NCBI RefSeq assembly: GCF_028471945.1
Contig: NZ_CP110128.1
Span: 794,501 to 858,500, forward strand
DNA: 64,000 nt
Direction: 5' to 3'
DNA from: Pseudomonas sp. WJP1
Lineage (GTDB): Bacteria; Pseudomonadota; Gammaproteobacteria; Pseudomonadales; Pseudomonadaceae
Shown here: one piece after another, positions 19,136 to 27,560 of the stretch
Layout: each line of letters opens with the position of its first letter
Numbering within the stretch: the stretch's first letter is position 1
The notes under the pieces: generated by a model
What the model was told of the DNA's origin: nothing
Database searches by the model: none
The model's input: only the letters and a program-made list of their open reading frames with translations
Position numbers and translations under genes: made by a program

Positions 19136-21166
19136 GTGAAGAGCTTGCTCTATCCCGCCGTCGCACTGATGAACCGCCTGAGCTTCGGCATGAAGTTCAG
19201 CCTGATCAGCGTACTGTTCCTGGTGCCGATGCTGGTAACCAACTTCTACCTGGTACGTGATTCATATCGCGAGTTCCAGGGCACCCGGGTCGAACTGCAG
19301 AGCCTGGACCTGTTGGGCAGCAGCCTCGCGTTACGGCGTGATCTGGAAACCCTGAACAATCTTGTCCAGATCAACGTCGCCCTGGGCCAGTCGGGCAAGG
19401 CGGGGAATGTCGAGACGCAGATTAGTACCCTTGAACAAGGTGTCCTGGCACGCTTGCAGGGGTTGACGGCGATGGCCCGCGATCCCGAGCAGATCGTGCT
19501 GTTCAATGCCAAGCGCGATGAAATGATCAACGCGTTCAAAGCTCAACAAACGGAAAAGTCCCTGCAAAGCAAAAGTGCGCTGATCGGCAAACTGCTCGGC
19601 AATGCGCAAGTTTTCGGCCAGATCATCGCCAGCCAGGCCGGCCTGAGCCACGACAGCCAGAGTGACATGCGCCAGCTGAGCGAACTCGTCACCAACGTCA
19701 CGCCGCGCATCACCCAGATGCTCGGCGAAGGGCGCGCATTGGGCGCCTCTTCCCTGGGCCAGGGGTTTCTCAATTCGTCGTCGAGCACGCGTTTCGATGA
19801 GTTGCTGGCACAAATCGACAAGCTCCATGCCGAGTACGGCTTGAAACTGCAGGACGCAACGGGCTCGAGCCACGCCGCGCGCGAAACCCTGGCTGCCCAG
19901 GCTGACAGCAGCAAGGTCTCGTTGAAAAAGGCCAGTGAGCTGTTCGAAGAACAGGTGGTGATGGCCGACACGCTCGATGCACCGTGGCAGGCCTTTTACG
20001 ATCAGGTCTCGGCGCTGATGGGCCAAACCTATCAACTCAATGAAGCCACCTTGAAATTTCTCGGCACGCAGTTGCAACAGCGCCTGGAACAGAACCGCAC
20101 GCACATGATTTTGCAAGCCGTGGCACTGTCGGTGGTGTTTGTGCTGATCTTTTACCTGTACGGCGGCTTCTACGCCTCGACCCGCACCACCCTCAAGCGT
20201 CTTGGCGAGGTCATGGATAAAGTGGCGGCCGGCGACATGACGGTCACTTTCAACGCCCATAGTCGCGATGAGCTGGGCGAGTTGGGCGAGGTGTTCAACG
20301 GCACCGTGAAACAGATCCATGACTTGATCGAGCGTGTCGGGCAAACCGTCGGCGAGGTCGAGCGCCAGGCCGGACAAGTCGAGAGTGTCTCGGCGCAAAG
20401 CAACCAGGCCGTGGCCGGGCAGCGCTCGCAGATCGAGCAGGTTGCCACGGCGATGAACCAGATGTCGGCCACCTCCCTTGAGGTGGCGCGCAGTGCTGCC
20501 GCCGCCGTCAGCAGTGCCCACAGCGTCAACGACGAAACGGTGAGCGGTCGTGGGCTGGTGGAGTCGCAGCAGGGCAGCATCGCCGCCCTGGCCAGCGAAA
20601 TCGATCAATCGGTGCAGGTGATCAACCAGCTGGCCAGCGACAGCCAGTCAATCAGTCGTGTGCTGGAAGTGATCAAGAGCATCGCCGAACAGACCAACTT
20701 GCTGGCACTCAATGCCGCCATCGAGGCCGCCAGGGCGGGTGAGCAGGGGCGCGGGTTTGCGGTGGTGGCGGATGAAGTCCGCACCCTGGCCAAGCGCACC
20801 CAGCAATCGACCGAAGAGATCGAACAGATGATCGCCAAGCTGCACGGCGGTGTCGGGGCCGCGGTCAAGGCGATGGGCGTCAGTCATGAGATGGCTAACG
20901 GAACGGTAGGGCAGTCGGAAAAGGTCCAGAAGGCCCTGGATAATATCCTGGGGGCTGTCGGCATGATCGTCGACCAGAATCAGCAGATTGCCGCGGCTGT
21001 GGAACAGCAGACCGCCGTGGCCCACGATATCGACCAGAACATTGTCGAGATCAATCGTGCCGGCGAACGCACGGCCGAAGGTGCGCACCAGACGGAGGAT
21101 GCCAGTCGCGCGCTGTCGGCGCAGGTGGTGGAGCTCAAACAGTTGATCAGCGCGTTCCGGGTCTGA
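19136..21166 (+). CDS. Methyl-accepting chemotaxis protein (chemoreceptor)
   Basis: 676 aa. GTG start with AAGGGAGA 6 bases upstream. Short cytoplasmic N-terminus, first membrane helix about 20-41, a large periplasmic region of about 280 residues that is almost wholly helical, second membrane helix about 324-347, HAMP domain 348-400, then the signalling domain with the conserved tip EQTNLLALNAAIEAARAGEQ and VVADEVRTLAKRTQQSTEEI. No C-terminal CheR-binding pentapeptide (it ends QLISAFRV). The sensor region shows no Cache or PAS signature that I recognise; the ligand is unknown. It lies after ampE, the same place as an uncharacterised P. aeruginosa transducer. Confidence 0.93.
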   Translation: MKSLLYPAVALMNRLSFGMKFSLISVLFLVPMLVTNFYLVRDSYREFQGTRVELQSLDLLGSSLALRRDLETLNNLVQINVALGQSGKAGNVETQISTLEQGVLARLQGLTAMARDPEQIVLFNAKRDEMINAFKAQQTEKSLQSKSALIGKLLGNAQVFGQIIASQAGLSHDSQSDMRQLSELVTNVTPRITQMLGEGRALGASSLGQGFLNSSSSTRFDELLAQIDKLHAEYGLKLQDATGSSHAARETLAAQADSSKVSLKKASELFEEQVVMADTLDAPWQAFYDQVSALMGQTYQLNEATLKFLGTQLQQRLEQNRTHMILQAVALSVVFVLIFYLYGGFYASTRTTLKRLGEVMDKVAAGDMTVTFNAHSRDELGELGEVFNGTVKQIHDLIERVGQTVGEVERQAGQVESVSAQSNQAVAGQRSQIEQVATAMNQMSATSLEVARSAAAAVSSAHSVNDETVSGRGLVESQQGSIAALASEIDQSVQVINQLASDSQSISRVLEVIKSIAEQTNLLALNAAIEAARAGEQGRGFAVVADEVRTLAKRTQQSTEEIEQMIAKLHGGVGAAVKAMGVSHEMANGTVGQSEKVQKALDNILGAVGMIVDQNQQIAAAVEQQTAVAHDIDQNIVEINRAGERTAEGAHQTEDASRALSAQVVELKQLISAFRV

Positions 21167-21193
21167 AAACTCTGTAGTACCCCTTCCCAATGC

Positions 21194-21235
21194 CCGCAGG
21201 AAAGCTCCTGTTTTCCTGCGGCTTCTTGTTTTTCG
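21194..21235 (+). terminator. Intrinsic terminator after the chemoreceptor gene
   Basis: 10-bp stem CCGCAGGAAA / TTTCCTGCGG with an 8-nt loop, followed by the T-rich CTTCTTGTTTTTC. Confidence 0.8.
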
Positions 21236-21286
21236 TCTTCAATGAAGGATTATCCACGTCACTGACCGCATGGAGGAGGCACGGTT

Positions 21287-21676
21287 ATGGCTGTCGCAAC
21301 ACTTGGTATCCAGGGTCGCTGTGCACATTGCCAGCGCACGCTATTGCTCAAGCCCTGGCAACTCAATGCCATTGCAATCAACGAAGCATTCACCTGTACC
21401 CACTGTCAGAAAGCCCTGCAACTGTGCGATCCGAAACAGATCAGGCGCTTCAAGTCCCTGGACTCGTTGGCCATGTTGAAGGCCAGCCTGCTGATCATGA
21501 TTTGCAGCACATTGCTGGTGGCGTTGGTATTGGAATGGATCGGAATGCTCAGCGTCGTGGAGCAACTGAATGTTTCGCTGGTGGCGATTTTCGTCTACTT
21601 CGTTGCCCTTCGATTCGCTCGCCAGCGTCAGCACATGACGCTGATTCTCGAGGCCGCCAAGGCCCACGTCGACTAA
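21287..21676 (+). CDS. Small zinc-ribbon membrane protein, function unknown
   Basis: 129 aa. The N-terminus carries two CxxC pairs, CAHCQRTLL and CTHCQKALQLC, spaced like a zinc ribbon. Two hydrophobic helices follow at about 65-85 and 92-108, then a basic tail. It is likely a membrane-anchored cytosolic zinc ribbon. A strong GGAGGAGG ribosome site lies before the ATG. The gene ends one base before the convergent tatD stop codon, so the two cannot both have separate terminators. I do not recognise a named family. Confidence 0.8.
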   Translation: MAVATLGIQGRCAHCQRTLLLKPWQLNAIAINEAFTCTHCQKALQLCDPKQIRRFKSLDSLAMLKASLLIMICSTLLVALVLEWIGMLSVVEQLNVSLVAIFVYFVALRFARQRQHMTLILEAAKAHVD

Positions 21677-22453
21677 TTACCAGTTGAACAATTCACGGGC
21701 ATTGGCGCTGCTGGCGCTGGCCAGCTGTTCGGGGGCGAGCGACATGATTTGCGCCAGTGCCCCACAGATCGCCGGCAAGTGCACCGGGCTGTTGCGCTGG
21801 CCGGGGAACATGGCGGGCGCCATGTCCGGCGAGTCGGTTTCCAGTACCACCGATTCCAGCGGCAAGCGGGCGAGCACGCGGTGCATGCGCAGTGCCTGGG
21901 GCCAGGTCGCAGCGCCTCCAAGACCGAGTTTGAAACCGAGTTTGATGTATTCGCGCGCTTCTTCCTGGCTGCCCGCGAAGGCATGGATGATCCCGGCGCG
22001 TTTCAATTTGAAACGCTTGAGCGTGGCAATCACCGCCGCATGACTGCGGCGCACATGGATCAGGGCGGGTAAATTGAAATCCACCGCCAGTTGCAACTGC
22101 ACGTCGAACAACGCTTGCTGGCGTTCACGGTCCAGGGTTTCGATGAAGTAGTCCAGGCCGATCTCGCCCACCGCACACAGCTGGCGATGGCCGGCCAATC
22201 GCGTCAACCAGTCGCCCAGTTCGGTCAGATGTTCGGGGCGATGATCCTCCAGGTACACCGGGTGCAAACCGAATGCCGCATGCAGGTCGGGATCGCTTTG
22301 CACCAGTTCCCAGACGCGCTGCCAATTGCCCTGGTAAACCCCCAGCACCACCATCTGCCGCACCCCGAGCGCTCGGCTTTGGGCCATCAGCGCCTGACGA
22401 TCCGCGTCGAAGTCGGGGAAGTCCAGGTGGGTGTGGGTGTCGATCAGGTCCAT
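21677..22453 (-). CDS. TatD-family metal-dependent DNase/hydrolase
   Basis: 258 aa TIM-barrel hydrolase. Metal ligands are visible in DTHTHLDFPDFD, the carboxylate in GEIGLDYF, His residues in HVRRSH and IIHAFAGS, and the Asp in ETDSPDMAP. TatD-family enzymes are 3'-5' exonucleases or DNases in known cases; the substrate here is uncertain. Normal length. It starts 3 bases after the fruR stop and is probably co-transcribed with fruR on the minus strand. Confidence 0.93.
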   Translation of the reverse strand: MDLIDTHTHLDFPDFDADRQALMAQSRALGVRQMVVLGVYQGNWQRVWELVQSDPDLHAAFGLHPVYLEDHRPEHLTELGDWLTRLAGHRQLCAVGEIGLDYFIETLDRERQQALFDVQLQLAVDFNLPALIHVRRSHAAVIATLKRFKLKRAGIIHAFAGSQEEAREYIKLGFKLGLGGAATWPQALRMHRVLARLPLESVVLETDSPDMAPAMFPGQRNSPVHLPAICGALAQIMSLAPEQLASASSANARELFNW

Positions 22454-22456
22454 GGC

Positions 22457-23452
22457 TCAGTCCTTGCGAATACGTTGTTTGAACGTCCGCGCGATGGCCA
22501 GTACACCGGGTTGGTAATCGGATTGTTCAATGGCCGCCAGCGCGAGTGCCAGGGCCTTGTCGGCAATCAATTGGTGTTGCTGTGCCATGGCGTTCACCGG
22601 CAGCGGCAGGAAATCCAGCAACTGGGTGTCACCAAATGTGCCGAGGCGCAGCGGGCGGGTTTTCAGCGGGAAGTCGTGCAACGCATCGAACACACCCTGC
22701 AGCAGTACATAGGACGTGGTCACCAGTGCCTCGGGCAAATGCCCGACGCGCTGGATCAGTTCTTCCATCAACTGCTTGCCACACTCACGGCTGAACGAAT
22801 CAGCGTGTTCGATCAGCACCTCGCCGTCGTAGCCGACCAGGGCCTCCTTGAAGCCGGCGGCCCGTTCCTGGCTGATGCTCAATTCGGGACGGGCGCCGAT
22901 CAAGGCGATCTGTTTGGGCAACGGATCAAGCAGGCTTTGGGTCAGGTGCAGGCTGGCCTCGCGGTCGTCGCTGATCACCGAGCAGAAGTATTCAGGCTCC
23001 ATGACCCGGTCGATGGCGATGATCGGAATGCCTTTGGATTGCAGCTGGCGGTAGCTATCGTCACCGGGCGGCAGGCAACTGGCGACGATCAGGGCGTCAC
23101 AGCGGCGGGCGCGGAACAGTTGCAGCAGTTGCCGTTCACTGTCCGGTGCATCGTCGGAGCTGGCAATCAACAGCTGGTAGCCACGCGCCCGGGCGCCTTG
23201 TTCCAGGAGCTTGGCGATCCGCGCGTAACTGGGGTTTTCCAGGTCCGGCAGAATGAAGCCCAAGGTTCGGGTGTGGCGACTGCGCAGGCCGGCCGCCTGG
23301 GGGTTAGGCGTGAAACCATGTTCTTCGACCACCGCACGCACGCGCTCAACGGTGGCGCTGCTGATGCGTTGCTGTTCGGCCTTGCCATTGATGACGTAAC
23401 TGGCGGTGGTGACGGACACACCGGCCAGCTGGGCTATATCACTGAGTTTCAA
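22457..23452 (-). CDS. fruR: Fructose repressor FruR/Cra (LacI family)
   Basis: 331 aa. N-terminal LacI-type helix-turn-helix MKLSDIAQLAGVSVTTASYV with the hinge LRSRHTRTLGFILPDLENPS, then a periplasmic-binding-protein-like effector domain. In Pseudomonas, Cra represses the fruBKA operon and is released by fructose-1-phosphate; this function is inferred from the divergent position next to fruB and from matching operator sites in the gap (23597 and 23693). tatD follows in the same direction. Confidence 0.93.
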   Translation of the reverse strand: MKLSDIAQLAGVSVTTASYVINGKAEQQRISSATVERVRAVVEEHGFTPNPQAAGLRSRHTRTLGFILPDLENPSYARIAKLLEQGARARGYQLLIASSDDAPDSERQLLQLFRARRCDALIVASCLPPGDDSYRQLQSKGIPIIAIDRVMEPEYFCSVISDDREASLHLTQSLLDPLPKQIALIGARPELSISQERAAGFKEALVGYDGEVLIEHADSFSRECGKQLMEELIQRVGHLPEALVTTSYVLLQGVFDALHDFPLKTRPLRLGTFGDTQLLDFLPLPVNAMAQQHQLIADKALALALAAIEQSDYQPGVLAIARTFKQRIRKD

Positions 23453-23596
23453 CCCGCTATTCCTTGTTTTTTCGAGCTTGCCTCGACATTTTCACCAATC
23501 CTACCCGATTCAGGCAGGCGACCTGGGTCACAACGCATCCGACAAGTTGGACTTCAACGATGCAACATTATCGAGTAACGTGCCAATCACTCTAGA

Positions 23597-23608
23597 TTAA
23601 ACGATTCA
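23597..23608 (+). promoter_or_regulatory. Cra (FruR) operator candidate upstream of fruB
   Basis: TTAAACGATTCA differs at one position from TTAAACGTTTCA, the operator I recall for P. putida Cra at the fruB promoter. It lies in the fruR-fruB gap about 140 bases before the fruB start codon and 145 before fruR. Confidence 0.7.
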
Positions 23609-23692
23609 GCAAGCGTATTTTCTACGTTAATGGCTGCTTTGGCTGGATCTGCCGTGAAACCGCCGAAGATTGTTTTAAGACAAAGGCCTAAG

Positions 23693-23706
23693 CTGAATCA
23701 TTCAAA
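23693..23706 (+). promoter_or_regulatory. Second Cra-like site close to the fruB start
   Basis: GCTGAATCATTCAA fits the enterobacterial Cra consensus RSTGAAWCSNTHHW except at one position. It lies 40 bases before the fruB ATG and could be a second repressor site or a chance match. Confidence 0.4.
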
Positions 23707-23746
23707 AACAATACCTGGCGCCCCAAGGGTGCCAACAGGAGACAGC

Positions 23747-26608
23747 ATGCTCGAGCTCACCATAGAGCAGATATCCATGGGCCAGTCGGCTGTGGATAAA
23801 TCCGCCGCGCTGCAACTGCTGGCCAGGCACCTGGTTGCCGATGGCCTGGTTGACGAGGGCTACCTCGCTGGCTTGCAGGCACGCGAAGCCCAGGGCTCGA
23901 CCTTTCTCGGTCAAGGTATTGCCATCCCCCACGGTACGCCTGAAACCCGCGACCAGGTGTTTTCCACAGGCGTGCGCCTGATGCAATTTCCCGACGGCGT
24001 GGATTGGGGCGACGGACAGATCGTCTACCTGGCGATCGGCATTGCCGCCAAATCCGACGAACACCTGCGCCTGCTGCAACTGCTGACCCGCGCCCTCGGC
24101 GAGACCGACCTGGGCCAGGCCTTGCGTCGCGCCAGCAGCGCCGAGGCCTTGCTGAAACTGCTGCAAGGCGCGCCGCAAGAACTGGCACTGGATGCGCAGA
24201 TGATCGGCCTGGGCGTTGCTGCCGAAGATTTTGAAGAGCTGGTCTGGCGCGGCGCGCGTTTGCTGCGTCAGGCCGACTGTGTCAGCAACGGTTTTTCCGC
24301 CGTGTTGCAGCAAGTCGAAGCGCTGCCGCTGGGCGATGGCCTGTGGTGGCTGCACAGTGAACAAACGGTCAAGCGTCCAGGGTTGGCGTTCGTCACGCCG
24401 GACAAACCGCTGCGCTACCTCGGTCAACCCCTGAGCGGCCTGTTTTGCCTGGCCAGCCTCGGCGAGGCCCATCAAGCGTTGCTCGAACGCCTGTGTGCAT
24501 TGCTGATCGAAGGTCGCGGCCATGAGCTGGGCCGTGCCACCAGTTGCCGTGCGGTGCTTGAAGTGCTCGGCGGTGAACTGCCGGCGGACTGGCCAAGCGC
24601 ACGCATTGCGCTGGCCAACGCCCACGGCCTGCACGCCCGTCCGGCGAAGATCCTCGCGCAGCTGGCGAAAAGTTTCGAGGGCGAGATCCGCATCCGCATC
24701 GTCGATGGCCAGGACAGCGCGGTGTCGGTAAAGAGCTTGAGCAAACTGCTCAGCCTCGGCGCCCGTCGCGGTCAGGTGCTGGAGATCATCGCCGAGCCGA
24801 GCATCGCTGCCGATGCCTTGCCCGCCCTGTTGGCCGCCATCGAAGAAGGCCTCGGTGAAGAAGTCGAGCCGTTGCCAGCGGTGAGCCAGCCGCGTGAAGA
24901 AGCGGTCGAGCAAGTCCAAGTGCTGCTCGCCCCGGCGTCCGGCAGTCTGGTGCAGGCCATCGCCGCCGCCCCGGGAATCGCCATTGGTCCGGCGCATATC
25001 CAGGTGCTGCAAACCATCGATTACCCGCTGCGCGGAGAGTCCGCCGCCGTCGAGCGTGAACGTCTCAAGCAAGCGTTGACGCACGTGCGCCAGGACATCG
25101 GTGGCTTGATCGAGCGCAGCAAGGCCAAGGCCATCCGCGAGATTTTCATCACCCACCAGGAAATGCTCGACGACCCGGAATTGACCGATGAGGTCGACAC
25201 CCGTCTCAAGCAGGGCGAAAGCGCGGAAGCGGCGTGGATGTCCGTGATCGAAGCCGCCGCCAGGCAACAGGAATCCTTGCAGGACGCCTTGCTCGCCGAG
25301 CGCGCCGCCGACTTGCGCGACATCGGCCGTCGAGTGCTGGCGCAACTTAGCGGTGTCGAAACCCCGAATGAACCGGAGCAACCGTACATTCTGGTGATGG
25401 ACGAAGTCGGTCCGTCCGATGTGGCGCGTCTTGATCCAACCCGTGTCGCCGGCATTCTCACCGCCCGGGGTGGCGCCACCGCCCACAGCGCGATTGTCGC
25501 GCGGGCCTTGGGGATTCCAGCGCTGGTCGGCGCCGGTGCGGCAGTGTTGCTGCTGGCACCGGGCACGCCGCTGTTGATCGATGGCCAGCGCGGTCGTTTG
25601 CATGTGGACGCCGACGCGGCGACCTTGCAGCGTGCCACCCAGGAGCGCGACACCCGCGAGCAACGCCTGAAAGCCGCTGCCGAACAACGCCATCAACCGG
25701 CGTTGACCACCGACGGGCATGCCGTCGAAGTGTTCGCCAATATCGGTGAAAGCGCCGGCGTCACCAGCGCGGTGGAGCAGGGCGCCGAAGGCATCGGTCT
25801 GCTGCGCACCGAGCTGATTTTCATGGCCCACCCGCAAGCGCCGGACGAGGCGACCCAGGAAGCCGAATACCGCCGCGTACTCGATGGCCTGGCCGGTCGA
25901 CCGCTGGTGGTACGCACCCTTGATGTCGGTGGCGATAAACCGCTGCCGTATTGGCCGATCGCCAAGGAAGAAAACCCGTTCCTCGGCGTGCGTGGCATTC
26001 GCCTGACCCTGCAACGGCCGCAGATCATGGAAGCCCAGTTGCGCGCCTTGCTGCGTGCCGCCGACAACCGCCCGCTGCGGATCATGTTCCCGATGGTCGG
26101 CAGCGTCGACGAGTGGCGCCAGGCACGGGACATGACTGAACGCCTGCGCCTGGAAATTCCGGTGGCGGACCTGCAATTGGGCATCATGATCGAAGTGCCC
26201 TCGGCGGCCTTGCTGGCGCCGGTGCTGGCCAAGGAAGTCGACTTTTTCAGCGTCGGCACCAATGACCTGACGCAATACACCCTGGCCATCGACCGTGGGC
26301 ATCCAACCTTGTCGGCCCAGGCCGATGGCTTGCATCCGGCGGTGCTGCAACTGATCGACATCACCGTGCGCGCGGCCCATGCCCATGGCAAGTGGGTCGG
26401 CGTGTGCGGCGAGCTGGCGGCTGATCCGCTGGCGGTGCCAGTGCTGGTCGGCCTGGGTGTGGACGAGCTCAGTGTCGGCGGGCGCAGCATTGCCGAGGTC
26501 AAGGCGCGGGTTCGCGAACTCAGCCTGGCCCAGGCTCAAACCCTTGCCCAACAGGCACTTGCCGTGGGCAGCGCGAATGAAGTGCGCGCATTAGTGGAGG
26601 CTTTGTAA
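23747..26608 (+). CDS. fruB: Fructose PTS fused EIIA-HPr-EI phosphotransferase
   Basis: 953 aa. Carries the entire soluble phosphate relay of the fructose PTS in one protein. EIIA domain (about 1-145) with phospho-His62 (IAIPHGTPE); HPr domain (about 285-370) with phospho-His296 (NAHGLHARPAK); EI domain (about 415-953) with active His580 (GGATAHSAIVARALG), PEP-binding GIGLLRTELIF and VGTNDLTQYTLAIDR. Start ATG 23747 has CAGGAG 6 bases upstream; the frame is open further upstream without a ribosome site. First gene of fruB-fruK-fruA; overlaps fruK by one base (TAATG). Confidence 0.96.
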   Translation: MLELTIEQISMGQSAVDKSAALQLLARHLVADGLVDEGYLAGLQAREAQGSTFLGQGIAIPHGTPETRDQVFSTGVRLMQFPDGVDWGDGQIVYLAIGIAAKSDEHLRLLQLLTRALGETDLGQALRRASSAEALLKLLQGAPQELALDAQMIGLGVAAEDFEELVWRGARLLRQADCVSNGFSAVLQQVEALPLGDGLWWLHSEQTVKRPGLAFVTPDKPLRYLGQPLSGLFCLASLGEAHQALLERLCALLIEGRGHELGRATSCRAVLEVLGGELPADWPSARIALANAHGLHARPAKILAQLAKSFEGEIRIRIVDGQDSAVSVKSLSKLLSLGARRGQVLEIIAEPSIAADALPALLAAIEEGLGEEVEPLPAVSQPREEAVEQVQVLLAPASGSLVQAIAAAPGIAIGPAHIQVLQTIDYPLRGESAAVERERLKQALTHVRQDIGGLIERSKAKAIREIFITHQEMLDDPELTDEVDTRLKQGESAEAAWMSVIEAAARQQESLQDALLAERAADLRDIGRRVLAQLSGVETPNEPEQPYILVMDEVGPSDVARLDPTRVAGILTARGGATAHSAIVARALGIPALVGAGAAVLLLAPGTPLLIDGQRGRLHVDADAATLQRATQERDTREQRLKAAAEQRHQPALTTDGHAVEVFANIGESAGVTSAVEQGAEGIGLLRTELIFMAHPQAPDEATQEAEYRRVLDGLAGRPLVVRTLDVGGDKPLPYWPIAKEENPFLGVRGIRLTLQRPQIMEAQLRALLRAADNRPLRIMFPMVGSVDEWRQARDMTERLRLEIPVADLQLGIMIEVPSAALLAPVLAKEVDFFSVGTNDLTQYTLAIDRGHPTLSAQADGLHPAVLQLIDITVRAAHAHGKWVGVCGELAADPLAVPVLVGLGVDELSVGGRSIAEVKARVRELSLAQAQTLAQQALAVGSANEVRALVEAL

Positions 26609-27549
26609 TGGCCAGGATTTTAACCCTGACTCTCAACCCGGCGCTGGACCTCACCGTCCAGCTTGCGCACCTGGAACCGGGTCAGGTTAACCGCAGTGAC
26701 ACCATGCACACCCACGCCGCCGGCAAAGGGGTGAACGTGGCGCAGGTGTTGGCGGACCTCGGGCATCAATTGACCGTCAGCGGTTTTCTCGGTGAGGACA
26801 ATCTGCAAGCGTTCGAAACGCTGTTCGCCAAACGCGGTTTTGTCGATGCGTTTATTCGTGTTCCTGGCGAGACGCGCAGCAACATCAAGCTGGCGGAAAG
26901 CGATGGGCGCATCACCGACCTCAATGGCCCGGGACCGCTGGTCAGTCCGTCGGCGCAGCAGGCATTGCTCGAGCGCCTCGATCGGATTGCGCCGGGGCAT
27001 GATGCGGTCGTGGTTGCCGGCAGCCTGCCACAGGGCATCAGTGCGCATTGGTTGCAGGCATTGATCCTGCGCTTGAAAAGTCTCGGCCTTAGGGTCGCTC
27101 TCGATACCAGTGGCGAGGCATTGGCGGCGGCGCTCAAGGCCGGTCCGTGGCTGATCAAGCCCAACACCGAAGAACTGGCCGACGTGCTCGATCGCGAGGT
27201 GATTTCCACCACGGCCCAGGCCGAAGCGGCGAGCCGCCTGCACGCGCAAGGCATCGAGCATGTGGTGATTTCCCACGGTGCCGAGGGTGTGAACTGGTTC
27301 AGCGTCGGCTCGGCGTTGCATGCCACGCCGCCGAAGGTCAGCGTCGCCAGTACGGTAGGCGCGGGCGACTCATTGCTGGCCGGCATGCTCCACGGGTTGC
27401 TCAGCGCCGATACGCCTGAACAAACCTTGCGCACCGCCACGGCGATTGCCGCGATGGCGGTCACCCAGATCGGTTTCGGTATCAGCGATGCGGCGCAACT
27501 GGCGCAGCTCGAACAGGGTGTGCGCGTGCGCCCCCTGACAGAACAATAA
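26608..27549 (+). CDS. fruK: 1-phosphofructokinase
   Basis: 313 aa, PfkB family. Phosphorylates fructose-1-phosphate, the product of the PTS, to fructose-1,6-bisphosphate. N-terminal ILTLTLNPALDLTVQ, the substrate loop GKGVNVAQVLADLG and the C-terminal PfkB signature STVGAGDSLLAGML with the catalytic Asp. Start codon overlaps the fruB stop, with GGAGG upstream. Translationally coupled to fruB. Confidence 0.96.
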   Translation: MARILTLTLNPALDLTVQLAHLEPGQVNRSDTMHTHAAGKGVNVAQVLADLGHQLTVSGFLGEDNLQAFETLFAKRGFVDAFIRVPGETRSNIKLAESDGRITDLNGPGPLVSPSAQQALLERLDRIAPGHDAVVVAGSLPQGISAHWLQALILRLKSLGLRVALDTSGEALAAALKAGPWLIKPNTEELADVLDREVISTTAQAEAASRLHAQGIEHVVISHGAEGVNWFSVGSALHATPPKVSVASTVGAGDSLLAGMLHGLLSADTPEQTLRTATAIAAMAVTQIGFGISDAAQLAQLEQGVRVRPLTEQ

Positions 27550-27560
27550 GAGGGTTGGTC

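Noticed and set aside
22091..23578. 495-codon open frame on the plus strand, antisense to tatD and fruR
   Set aside because: Its product is rich in Gln, His, Gly and Val with no family motifs, and it mirrors two clear genes. High GC in third positions removes stops on the opposite strand.
23702..26551. 949-codon open frame antisense to fruB
   Set aside because: The product is dominated by Gln, His and Arg and has no domain; fruB on the other strand has three complete catalytic domains.
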